Part shown: one piece after another, positions 7,819 through 18,005 of the stretch
How positions within the stretch are numbered: position 1 is the stretch's first letter
Layout of the letters: every line of letters begins with the position of its first letter
Source of the DNA: Willaertia magna
Lineage: Eukaryota; Heterolobosea; Eutetramitea; Acrasida; Naegleriidae
Assembly: GCA_902984215.1 (NCBI GenBank)
Contig: CADWAF010000665.1
Coordinates: forward strand, 1-27,047
Length of the DNA: 27,047 nucleotides
Reading direction: 5' to 3'
The notes under the pieces: model-generated
Database searches by the model: none
The model's input: only the letters and a program-made list of their open reading frames with translations
Told to the model about the DNA's origin: nothing
Made by a program: the position numbers and the translations under genes

Positions 7819-9489
7819 ATGAAATACGATTCACCAACACAATCAACTACACCTACATTGATTTCACCCAACAAAGACAACACAAATCATACAAGAACAA
7901 ATTCTTCTTCAACCCCGATACTAACACGTACAAGATCTCTAAAAAAGAAAGGTAGTTTTTTTCATTATCTTCATGGTGAATTACATTCTAGTTTACTAAA
8001 AAAAGATCATTCTACTCCTACCTCTGGTGGTACTCCTACTTCACCTACTAATGAAGATTCAATTCAAATAGATTCTACCTTAACAACACCGCAATCTTCG
8101 ATAATTTCACCATTAGAAAATAATTTAATTACAAAAAAAAGTGAAATAATTACAAATAATTATCCGTTACCAACAACTACTCAAAATAGAATGGATAATG
8201 CAAAAGATGTTATTTTACAACCTGAACAATTATTAAAAGATATTTATAATTTTTTGACAGTACCTTTTTATTTAGAAAGTTTTTTATTTTTTGGTTTTTT
8301 AATTTGTTTTGATACTTTATTATTTTATTTTACTTTTTTTCCTTTACGTATTTTGATGATATGTTTTTCTTTAATATTTAAAAGAAAAGAAGAATTAACT
8401 AATTCTGGAATATCTGATTTATTAAAATGTTTTTGTGTTTTATTAAATGTTTACTTAATTGGGAAAATTCCATTTATTGCAGATTATAGTAGATTGTATC
8501 ATATGGTTAGAGGTGAAAGTTCATTAAAACTTTATATGATTTATGGAATGTTAGAGGTTTTTGATAAATTATGTTCTGCGTTTGGACAAGATTCTATAAT
8601 GGCTATGTGTTATTCTGCAACAGATCCTAAATTTAAAACCGAAACTGGAAGTGAAAAAAGAAAATTAATATTAAATTCAATAATTAGTGTAATTATACAT
8701 TGTATTTATATGTTTGTTCACACTGTAGTATATTTATTAAAAATTGTAACACTAAATGTAGCTTTGAACTCGAGAAGTCAAAATTTAATTACTATGTTAA
8801 TTTCTACGAACTTTGTTGAGTTAAAGAGTATGGTTTTTAGAAAGTCTGGAAGAGAGGCTTTATTTCAGTTGAGTTGCTCTGATATTGTTGAGAGATTTGA
8901 AATGACAGTTTTTAGTTTGATTATTTTCTTTCATAATTCCAAATCTAGTGGAGATTTTAGTTTGGAAGAATTTATTCAAATTTTTGGTTTCATTATAGTT
9001 TCTGAGGTAATAGTAGATGCCTTAAAACATTCTTTTATTTGCAAATTTAATAATATAAAAGGAAATATGTACAACACATATACTTTGAAATTATGTTCTG
9101 ATTTGACAAATATGAAGTATTTTGACGTAAGTTGTATGAATGATTACATTTTATTTACATAAACTATTTAGTCATTTCTTGATAACACCAATATTGTTTC
9201 AAGAAGGTTAGGTTTTGTTGAAGGACCATTGATGTCACTACTTTTCAGATTTTTCATTCAGTCATTAAACGAGGGATCATCTAATTACGATAATGAGGAA
9301 ATTGACAATACTTCCCCTAAAATGGTATACTTTGTAATTTATTCTTTGGTTTTTGTTTGTTTGTTTTTAATGAAAGTTTTGCTTTCTATTTTAATTGTAG
9401 GCCATGCTGCCAAAAGGGTTTCAGAGTCTAGTGAAACAGTACCATTTTTACCTAACAGATACGAAATGTTCGAAAAGAGAATTCCTTAA
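7819..9489 (+). CDS. TAPT1/EMP65-family multi-pass membrane protein (2 exons)
   Basis: Exons are 7819..9126 and 9172..9489, giving 541 residues. The first ~137 residues are Ser/Thr/Pro-rich and probably cytosolic, with many S/T-P sites. From ~138 the conserved TAPT1 domain follows: LLNVYLIGKIPF, MLEVFDKLCSAFGQD, VTLNVALNSRSQNLITMLISTNFVELKS and LFQLSCSDIVERFEM. After the splice junction comes the diagnostic NIVSRRLGFVEGPL. About six hydrophobic segments are visible, the last near the C-terminus (YFVIYSLVFVCLFLMKVLLSI). Family members act at the ER or ciliary base in animals, and yeast Emp65 takes part in ER protein quality control. Without the splice the protein would stop before SRRLGF, which supports the intron. 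Function in this organism is inferred from the family. Confidence 0.9.
9127..9171 (+). other. Intron of the TAPT1-family gene, 45 bp, phase 0
   Basis: Donor GTAAGT at 9127 and acceptor TTTAG ending at 9171. Joining KYFD to SFLDNTNIVSRRLGF restores the conserved TAPT1 segment. Retention gives an in-frame TAA. Confidence 0.92.
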
Positions 9490-9552
9490 TTATTATTAAC
9501 TCTTTTGTGTTTAAATGGAAGGTTATTCCTTTACGTTGGTAATAATAGTATT

Positions 9553-9574
9553 GCAATACGGTGCACCGTTTTGC
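9553..9574. promoter_or_regulatory. GC-rich dyad upstream of the LRR/membrane gene
   Basis: A 22-bp inverted repeat with 11-bp arms and a single mismatch is centred on the perfect palindrome ACGGTGCACCGT (9558-9569), flanked by GCAA and TTGC. It lies 43 bp upstream of the ATG at 9617 in otherwise AT-rich intergenic DNA. Its form fits a dimeric transcription-factor site, but no known factor is assigned. Confidence 0.4.
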
Positions 9575-9616
9575 GAAAGTAAATTGGAGGGATATCATTA
9601 AAAATTTTAAAACAAA

Positions 9617-12600
9617 ATGATTACCTCTTCTCCATTCAATGAAGAAAGTGCGGATTGGAGTGTAGGAGGGGAAGAAATACATGAAACTACTAAAATAATG
9701 TTCGGTGAGGGTGAGAAATGTAAAACCTTAGAAAGTATTTCCATAACCGAGGGAAATAGTAATTATTATAAGGATAGGTTAAGCTTGAAAGAAATATCAA
9801 CTCACATTGACACCCAAGAAGAGTTCGATATGGTTTCGTTTTTCCCTCCAAAGCCTTCCCCAATATCGTGTAAGTAAGAATAAGATTTATTTATTGATAC
9901 TTATCAATAAATAAGGCAGCGGAAAAGATATTCTTAAAACAATTCCTGATGTACCTAAATTCAAATCGGAACCAAAAACTGGATTGTTCCCAAGGCATGT
10001 AGATGTAGATAAATATGAAGAAACCAGGAAAAATCCATCTAAGACACCATACAAGGATTTTATTCCTTCTAAATATAAACCAGAATTACCTGTTTTAAAG
10101 AAATTTGAAGAATTCACGGAGGAAGAAACTATTTCTAAACCTGAAGAAATTAATTCTAAACCATCAAATGACATTTATAGAATAATTTTACAGGATTTTC
10201 GACTGATATCTAATAATTTTTTCACAAAGGTATGTTTAAGCTTTTAATTTAAGTCAACTTACTCTTTTTAAGTTATCTCGTTTTAAAACTTGTACAGTAC
10301 TAGTTTTAAGGCAACTTGGCCTTGAATCGTTATTAGGTCTGAAGTTGCCAAATCTTAGAGTTTTAGATATTAGAGGCAACTTGGTTGCCACAACCGAACA
10401 CATTACTCCAACGCTTGTTGAGAGTCAGTACATTGAGCATTTAGATGTATCTGAAAATCCTGTTGAAAGAATGCCTAATTGCCGTTCTCTTTTGATATCA
10501 TCTTGCCCTAGAATAATCAGTTTAAATGGACAAAGTATTACCTTTGCAGAAAAGGAACTAATATTTGAAAATTTTGGAACTCCTCTATCGAAACAGAGAT
10601 TTTCTTATTTAAAGTGGGATAACAGGATGAACATTTTATGTGAAATGATAAATTTAGATACATGGAAGCCAGAGAAAATAACAACACTGTCTCTTGCTAG
10701 TGCTAAATTGTCAGAAGTCCATGTGGGCAATTTTGTTAATTTACAAACTTTAGACTTGTCAAATAATTATTTAAAATCGTTATTTGGCTTTGGTCTTGAA
10801 AAATTGGATAAATTGAGAGAGCTTGATATTTCAAACAACATGATACAAGATGAAAAATGCTTTTCAGTTATTTCCATGATACCTGAGCTAAGGCATTTAC
10901 AAATTAAAAGTCACTCATTTTCAGATTACGAAAGAGTCAGGAATTATGCTATTTATATGACTCTCAATCTAAAAGGAGATAATAGAACTGTGGGTCTTCT
11001 GTCGCTAGATGGTAAGGAAATAACCGTAGACCATAGAATTGCAGCAATTAAACTATTTGGTGATCTTTCTGATGATGAATTGAGGAGATTAAGGTGGAAC
11101 TATTGCCTTATCAAATATTATGGACACAACCAAATTAGAAAACTTTGCAACAGCCAATATTTATCCGTAGTTACTAAGTTGATTGTACCAGAGTGTCGTT
11201 TAACTGTTTCTGATTTGTCATTTATGATATCTCTAGAGTATGTGGACTTACGTAGCAATAACTTGTTACAAGTAATTGGAATAGAAAAATTAAAACAGTA
11301 AGTACATACAAATTGATCATACAATATATATATTTTATTAGTTTGAAATATTTTGATGTTTCCAATAATCCACTCCTTGAAATTTACGAAGTTGTTTTGG
11401 AATTATCTAAGCTTACCACGTTACAAAATGTGACATTATATCCAACATCTGTTGCACAAGTTTATGATTATAACCAAAGAGCAACCAATTTAACTTATTT
11501 GTTGGAACGAAATGATAAGCTTTTTATCCTTGACAACATAAAAATTGATATCAAGGAGAGATCGAAAGCCATTAAGGATATACACAATTTATCTGAAATA
11601 GAGGAATTGAAATATAGGTTTGGATTGGCAGTTACTCTGCAAGTATTGGCTGACAATTATAAGTTTGGCATTAAAGATGTTATTCCTGGAAGAAGATTTG
11701 ATCCCTCCACAGTTTTAAGGCTTTATCTTAGAGAATGTTTTCTTAAAGATGCTGGCATCAATTTGACTCTTTTTGTAAACTTACAGTATTTGGATTTATC
11801 TAACAACTACATTAACAATATTATTTTAATTGGCCTTAGAAATTGTAAAGATTTAAGATTTTTGGATTTATCCAATAATAACATTTCTAATGATATACAA
11901 GATGTAATTGATATTTTAAACTGTATGAGGGATTTAGAAATGATTTCAATGAAAGGGAACGAAAATCTTGAAAAAACAAAAAATTATCGATCCAGAATTT
12001 TGTTAGGTTTAAATACCATGCAAAGTATTTGTTCGAAATTAGTTATGTTCAACACCAAGATAACAGCAAATGATAGACAAACCGTTTGGACTAAACTTAA
12101 CATCAACCACGACGAACACATGGATGTTAGGTTCACAAAAGCTATGGAGGAACGAGGATACTCCAAGAAGAACCCACTGCTAATAAGAGAAATCAATCTA
12201 AATGAACTAGCTCTCTCTAGAGTGGAAGTTCAAAGTTTTATTAACACAGAATTACTCCTTTTAAGAAACAATCAGCTATCTTCACTTAAGGATACTGGTA
12301 TCCTTAATTTTAAGTTATTGCGTTGTGTGGACCTTAAAAACAATAGGCTCAACAATCTCGCAGAAATAATTTTGCTTGTAAATGAAAATCCATTTTTAGA
12401 AACTTTGGGCATCTATGGTCAAGATGAAGAAAAGAACTTTCTAGGTCTGAATGAAGTCCAAGTGAGGACAACAATAATACAAAATGTGCCCAAACTAGCC
12501 AATATATTTTGCCCATTTTGGGAAATTGATGACAGAGAAATAACAGACGACGAAATTATTGAGAACTGGCCTTTAAGATCGAACGAAACGAAAAGGCTAT

Positions 12601-15600
12601 ACTTTAGATTCGAGAGAACATTATTCAAAAGATATGTGCAAACCTTAAAATCTGTTAATTTGATTTCAGTTACTGTAAAGCGTGAGGAAATTGTATCTCT
12701 GGATCTTTCAAATTCACAGTTACAGTATTTGAACTTTGAAGGTTTTGTTAACCTTTCTAAACTCTCCCTTGCTAATAATATGATAAACGATGAATCAATG
12801 TTGAACTCGCGTTTGACTATTACTCCACTACAGCAACTTGATATTCAATCAAATCATATAGAAAATTTGTCCACTGTGGTAAACTTGGTAGATTCCTGTG
12901 AAACTCTTCAAAAGCTTTTTCTCTCTGACAACCCTTGTTACATGCCATTCAACCAAAAAAACGCAGTCAACAGGGATTATAGAAAAACTTTCTTAAGACT
13001 ACTAAAGTCAACTAGAGACCCATTGTGGAATTTTGAGCTTGATGGAATTTGTGTTTCCGTAGAAGAAAGGTGTGAGGCTATCAAGAACGATGTTCCGTAT
13101 CATGAATTAGGTTTAATAAGATTAGAATTATATTTAGCTGAACAAAAATATACTGATAATGACACAACTGTTATTCTACAAAGAAAAGAAATCTCTCTTC
13201 TAAGAAAATTACAAGACTTTAAAAACTTAGTATACTTGGATTTGAGGTCTAATAGAATTACTGACGTAGACAGAGTAGTGTTTAAATCACTACCATCACT
13301 TACTCACTTAGACCTTAGGGATAATGAAATTACGTCCAAAACAGTGCTAGATGATATAGGTGTTGCTTGTTCACTTAAAATACTTTTCCTACACCGTGCT
13401 GGACCTTCATTTAATGATCCTTATCTATATGTAGTGGATGTTTTTTCAACAATGAGAGCTTTAAACTCTTTAGATGGTATTCCAAATCCATTTCCTTTGA
13501 CAGAATTTCAGCAATTAGCTGTAAATTATTTATTTACTTATTACGAAATATCACCAAACTCCCTTAGTAATTTACAGTTTGAGAAACAAATTAGCTCAAA
13601 TCAATTTTATTCTATACTCCTAGCGTTGACGGCTTTAGTTACTTTTTATACCAATACTCTTATAGGACCAAAATCTGTGGCTTTTAATTTAACTAAATCT
13701 ATTTCAGATTATAATTTCCTCTTGTTGAGCCATATTAAAAGTTTAGAGATGATAGATAATCACAAAATACATCCAGATGAAAGAATAGCAACCGTAATAC
13801 ATATTAAAAGTTTACAAAAATTGATAGCTAAAAGTGAAGCTGATTCGGTTATTTCTGATTTACGTCCAATACTTTCCTTTTCTACTGTGAAAAAAAGTTT
13901 AGAGGACCAAAAGAACGAACAAATAGCTCAAGACATAGAAAATGAAATCATTAGCAATGTGAATGTTTCTACCCCAACCATTGATTTTAAATTTATAGAA
14001 GATAATTACAATAATATTCCAATAATTCAAATTTATAAACACTTATTGAACTCAAGAAATGAACTTTTAGGAACTTTCAATGGATTTGTAGATAAAATTG
14101 GAGTATTGCTTTACTTTTTACAGCTATTTGCAGTTGTGTACTCTTATAACATACCTTGGCCAGAATACTACAGTATTGTTGCAAAGTGGAGTTTATTATC
14201 TTTATTAGGAATAGATTTGATATGGGACGATATTAAGACCAATAATTATTATTTGAGATATTCACTTCAAATGATTGCCCCTGTGTTCTTCTTGACGCTA
14301 TGTTTGATTAAGATTAATAGAAACAGATGTCAAACTCTAGCTACAAAATGCCTCCCAGTCACAATTGTTGCCACATTTATCATATTTATTCTTTTATCCT
14401 TTATTGCTACTTTACTTTCCTTTGCAACCTACCCTAAAACCTATCAAGAGTAAGTATTTTAAATTTTTATTTCTAAATTTTTTTAGGATATTTTATGGTA
14501 TAGCTCCCTCTGAAAAGGATGTATGGGGAGCATTTGGATTTCTTTTAGGAATAGTATTAACTATTTTTATTTTTGCTTTAATACTGATTATAATAGCAAG
14601 TGTTACGATAAAAAATCCTTCATTTTGGTATAAATTTTTTGTAAAACTAAGGCAGAGAATTTGTTTTTTACTGTTTAATTTATCGTACTTTGCGGCAGTA
14701 CGAGTTATATTTGCCTCGTTTGAGTGTGATAGAAATCAAAAATATCTTAGGTTTTATCCCCCAGCATTATGTCCCTCTATTAATAAGCCCGAAGACTTTC
14801 CTGCAATATATTGGGTTTCTATAGGATTTGCTGGATTTTATTGTGTCATTTTACCAATAATTTTAGTATTCCTTATTAACAAAGATTATTCAAAGTTTAT
14901 TAAGAAGTTTGGTATAGAAGATGACATTTGTACTATAAAGGAGAAAGAAAAACAACTAAAGAAAGATAAAAAGAACAAAGAAATGAAAAAAGATTTGAAC
15001 AATAGTAGAAGACTTCTCTCTCTCAAATATATCAACTGTGTATCAAACCTTAAGAGTGGAGCTAGTGTAATGTATGCTCCATACCGTTCGTTTTTTAGAT
15101 TTGAAGGTGTCGTTCGATTAATTCAAGCAACAATTATATGTTGTTTGGCATCTACTTTACGTTATTTTACTCTAGTTCAAACACCAATAGTTTCAGGATT
15201 ATTCCTTGCTTTTTGTCTTTACGTAATAATAACGAGGCCATACTCTGACATTACAACATCACTTTCTTCCCTTATTGTGCAATTTATATGTGGATTCAAT
15301 TTATTATTCGGTTATTTATTGGTACGCAAAGATGAAATTCCACAAAGTGTAGAATGGTTGAAACCATCTGATACTGCAAGCACTGCTGTTTTGTACACCA
15401 TTAATGGAGTTACTGTTGTATTGATCTTATCTCTGTTCTGCATAACTCCAATAAGAAATTATTTGAGATCTTACATGTCAGATTCCAACAAGAAAAACAT
15501 TAAGGAAAGACTTGCAAAAATAAGTGAAGTTGCCACAGAACAATATAAGTACGGTATTGAAAACCTTTACGTCACAATAATTCCACCATCAAGCTATGGA

Positions 15601-15750
15601 GTTTCTGGTGAAAATGTTTGTTACGTTGATGAGGAATGCGTGGAAGACAGCAATATTGAACCTGCAGAGGGTCTTTCAACACCAGAGATTGTCATTGATA
15701 TTGAGGAAGGTTCTAATTCACCCAACTTGGGCTCTGAAGAAAATCAATAA
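9617..15750 (+). CDS. Giant leucine-rich-repeat protein with C-terminal multi-pass membrane module (5 exons)
   Basis: Exons are 9617..9869, 9916..10229, 10273..11297, 11342..14449 and 14487..15750, giving 1987 residues; all junction phases match. Residues 1-190 are charged, with no signal peptide. Residues ~197-1245 carry many LRRs (LQYLDLSNNYI, LRFLDLSNNNI, LVYLDLRSNRI), interrupted about every 140-175 residues by a cap-like segment (LDG-x-x-I-T-x-x-x-R type). After a ~200-residue linker, residues ~1450-1890 contain 10-11 hydrophobic segments. These include LQLFAVVYSYNIPWP, the FECDRNQKYLRFYPPALC segment and YAPYRSFFRFEGVVRLI...ITRPYSD. They resemble the C-terminal membrane module of many large protist surface proteins, which usually carry extracellular Cys-rich repeats. 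The C-tail is acidic. A hydrophobic stretch at ~1286-1305 may be an extra membrane helix. Channel or receptor function is a guess. No name is recognised for this architecture. Confidence 0.82.
9870..9915 (+). other. Intron 1 of the LRR/membrane gene, 46 bp, phase 1
   Basis: Donor GTAAGT at 9870, acceptor AG at 9914-9915; joining gives PISCSGKDILKTIPDV. It contains a perfect 13-bp inverted repeat (9887-9899 and 9902-9914) that reaches the acceptor. Confidence 0.85.
10230..10272 (+). other. Intron 2 of the LRR/membrane gene, 43 bp, phase 0
   Basis: Donor GTATGT at 10230, acceptor TTTTTAAG ending at 10272. Joining FFTK to LSRFKTCTVLVLRQL enters the first LRR. Confidence 0.88.
11298..11341 (+). 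other. Intron 3 of the LRR/membrane gene, 44 bp, phase 2
   Basis: Donor GTAAGT at 11298, acceptor TTATTAG ending at 11341. Joining yields EKLKHLKYFDVSNNPL, a regular LRR spanning the junction. Confidence 0.93.
14450..14486 (+). other. Intron 4 of the LRR/membrane gene, 37 bp, phase 2
   Basis: Donor GTAAGT at 14450, acceptor TTTTTTTAG ending at 14486. Joining yields TYQEIFYGIAPSEKD, a loop between two membrane segments. This is the shortest intron in the window. Confidence 0.92.
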
Positions 15751-15824
15751 ATTACATTTTTATTATCATGATTAAATCTTTACAAATTATTTTTATTATA
15801 ACTACATTTGTACTATTCTTAACA

Positions 15825-18005
15825 CTATTCTTGAGAATTTTCTCCTGAATCGTTCGTTTTCTTTCTTACAAATCTACTTTTAGCTCTGTTACTGTGAGGA
15901 GATGATATTCTATCTTCAGCATCTTTTTGGGTATCAGTTGTTGTACCTACAATCTTTGGATGGTTGTTTTCTGTATCTTCAGGGTCATGTATCACCATTT
16001 CATTTTCGTCTTCATCATCTTCGTCAGATTCTGCTCCTTTTTGGTTAACTTCTTCTTTTAATCGTTTTGTTTCACTGTCTTGTGATTGTGTTGGACTGTT
16101 TTTTCGTTTCAATTCACCATTGTTATTATTATTATTGGAAGGAGGTGGTATTGAATAATTATTCTCAGGTGGTCTATATGGAGGAATAACATTTGGACTT
16201 GTATTCATTGTTGTTGGAGGAAGTGGAGGATTACTAACTGTACTTGGGGGTCTTTCACCAATAGAAGGTAATCTATTTAATGGTGGCATATATGGTGGAT
16301 TATTTGTTGTTGGGGGTGGAGCAGTGACAGCATAATTACTTCCAATATTACTATTTACTGGTTTAGGATTTACTGGTGGCATACTAGATGTTGAAACCAT
16401 AGGGTTAGGTGGTGGATAAGATTGATAATTATTTGTTTGATGTGGAGGTTGTAATATCTTATTACTTGGTGGAATATTTTGAGGCATTGTATTATTTCCC
16501 ATTCCATTATTAGACATATTTGATGGAGTATTATTTGCATTAGGAATATTAGTGTGAGGAGGCATTGTGTTATTTCCCATTCCAATATTTGGCATATTAC
16601 TAACAGTATTTGTTTGTATTGGTGCATTTGTTGTATCCTTTTCAAATTTAACAGTATTAGGGAAGAATCCACTTGAAAGTGTTGGTTGACCATTTTGTTG
16701 TGCAGGTGGTTCAACTGCATGAATTGGTGCTAAATTCCTTCCAGCCTCTTCAGGATTTGAACCTGTGCCTCTTTCCATATTCTTTAATAACATTAATCTT
16801 TGTTGTATATATTCATTATTTGAATCTAAATCTGCAGCTCTTTGATAAGCATCTAATGCATCAGGTATTTGATTACAAGATTCATACAAAGTACCTAAAT
16901 CATACCAAACTTCACTTAAATATGGATTTAAACGTATTGCTCTACTATATGCATCTAATGCATCTCTATATTGGTTAATTTGATAATATAATACACCAAT
17001 TGAACACCAAAATGTTGGATTTTTACCTTCCCTAAATACAGCTTGTTGATAAGCATTATAAGCTAATTTATATTTCTTTAATGCCATAAAACATCTACCT
17101 AATAAATACCATGTTTGTCCACTATTTGCATCTGCATCAATTGACCTTTGTAAATAATGAATTGCAACATCTTGATTTTGAAATTCTGTATTTTGATGAT
17201 ATAACCAACCTAATTGTTGAAGAACTTTACTATGATTAGGATTAAATTTTAATACAGTCTCATAGGATTTTTTAGCCTCTTGAAACTTTTGTAAATATTA
17301 ATTGTAAATTATGGTTGTAAAAAAATACTTACATTTTTTTGAAGTTCATAAACATGTCCTATTTGGAACCAAATATCTGCTTCTGTTAAAGGTGCTGGTG
17401 GGTTTTTTAATATATGACCAAAACATTCTAAACTTTGTTCATATTTCTTTTGTTGTTTATATATAATACCTAGACGGAAGTAAATTTCATTAATCTTTTC
17501 AAATGATTTATCCATCTTTAAAACACTTCTAAAAGCTTCTTCCGCATTTTCTAAACTACTATATCTTTCATATAATATACCAATTCCATACCATAAATGT
17601 GGATCTTGTTTAGTTTTATTTTGTAATTTAGCATTATAAATTGCTTGATGATAAGCTGTGTAAGCTTTAGGTAAATCATCCATCATTAAAAAACAATGTC
17701 CTAGGTTTCCCCATATTTCTGCATTATTATTTTCTGTATTTAATGCACTATGATAATATTCAACTGCTCTCGGAAAGTCTGGTGGATCTTTCATCCTATA
17801 AATTAATGCAATACTAGTTAATGCTTGTACATTACACTTATTAAATCTTAAAGCATTTTCATAGGCATAAATTGCTTTATCACTATCGGACATGGATTCA
17901 GCAAGTTTTCCTAAAAGTATAAGAAGTGTAAATAATTTATTAATACCTACCTATCTTCATCCATGTTTTCTCATTCTCACTATCAATTTTATGAATTATA
18001 TTCAT
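15825..18005 (-). CDS. Cyc8/Ssn6-type TPR transcriptional corepressor (3 exons)
   Basis: Exons are complement(17951..18005), complement(17333..17910) and complement(15825..17285), giving 697 residues. Residues ~13-395 form about ten TPRs matching fungal Cyc8 (Ssn6) almost end to end: TWMKIGKLAESM, EIWGNLGHCFLMMDDL, HLWYGIGILYERY, EIYFRLGIIYKQQKKY, PTFWCSIGVLYYQINQY and AIRLNPYLSEVWYDLGTLYE. These TPRs are also close to those of the UTX demethylases, but no JmjC domain follows. The rest is Asn/Pro/Met/Thr-rich with a charged C-terminus (KRKNSPTQSQDSETKRLKEE, then a D/E run). In fungi Cyc8 pairs with Tup1 to silence genes; no Tup1 gene is visible here. The start at 18005 (aataaaaagATG) keeps the first TPR tryptophan. 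A second in-frame ATG at 17960 would lose it. Exon 1 overlaps the CFAP57 gene on the other strand. Confidence 0.9.
17286..17332 (-). other. Intron 2 of the Cyc8-like gene, 47 bp, phase 0
   Basis: Donor GTAAGT at 17332-17327, acceptor AG at 17287-17286 (minus strand). Joining YELQKN to FQEAKKSYETVL completes a TPR. Confidence 0.92.
17911..17950 (-). other. Intron 1 of the Cyc8-like gene, 40 bp, phase 1
   Basis: Donor GTAGGT at 17950-17945, acceptor TTTTAG at 17912-17911 (minus strand). Joining yields TWMKIGKLAESMSDSDKAI, the first TPR, in line with fungal Cyc8. The gene therefore starts upstream of the ATG at 17893. Confidence 0.87.

Noticed and set aside
9887..9914. Inverted repeat as a mobile-element end or terminator
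   Set aside because: It lies wholly within a 46-bp intron that splices cleanly; no element or target duplication is seen.
9887..10174. Minus-strand open frame over the start of LRR/membrane exon 2
   Set aside because: It is a shadow of exon 2, which splices in frame to the LRR region; no family content.
17892..17990. Upstream ATG as the true start of CFAP57
   Set aside because: The added residues are antisense to Cyc8-like exon 2 and intron 1 and do not resemble the CFAP57 N-terminus. It is kept only as an alternative.
15825..18005. UTX/UTY histone demethylase instead of Cyc8
   Set aside because: The TPRs are related, but no JmjC domain follows; the C-terminus is low complexity and the PPAPL...DIWFQ and AIRLNPYLSEVW segments fit Cyc8/Ssn6.
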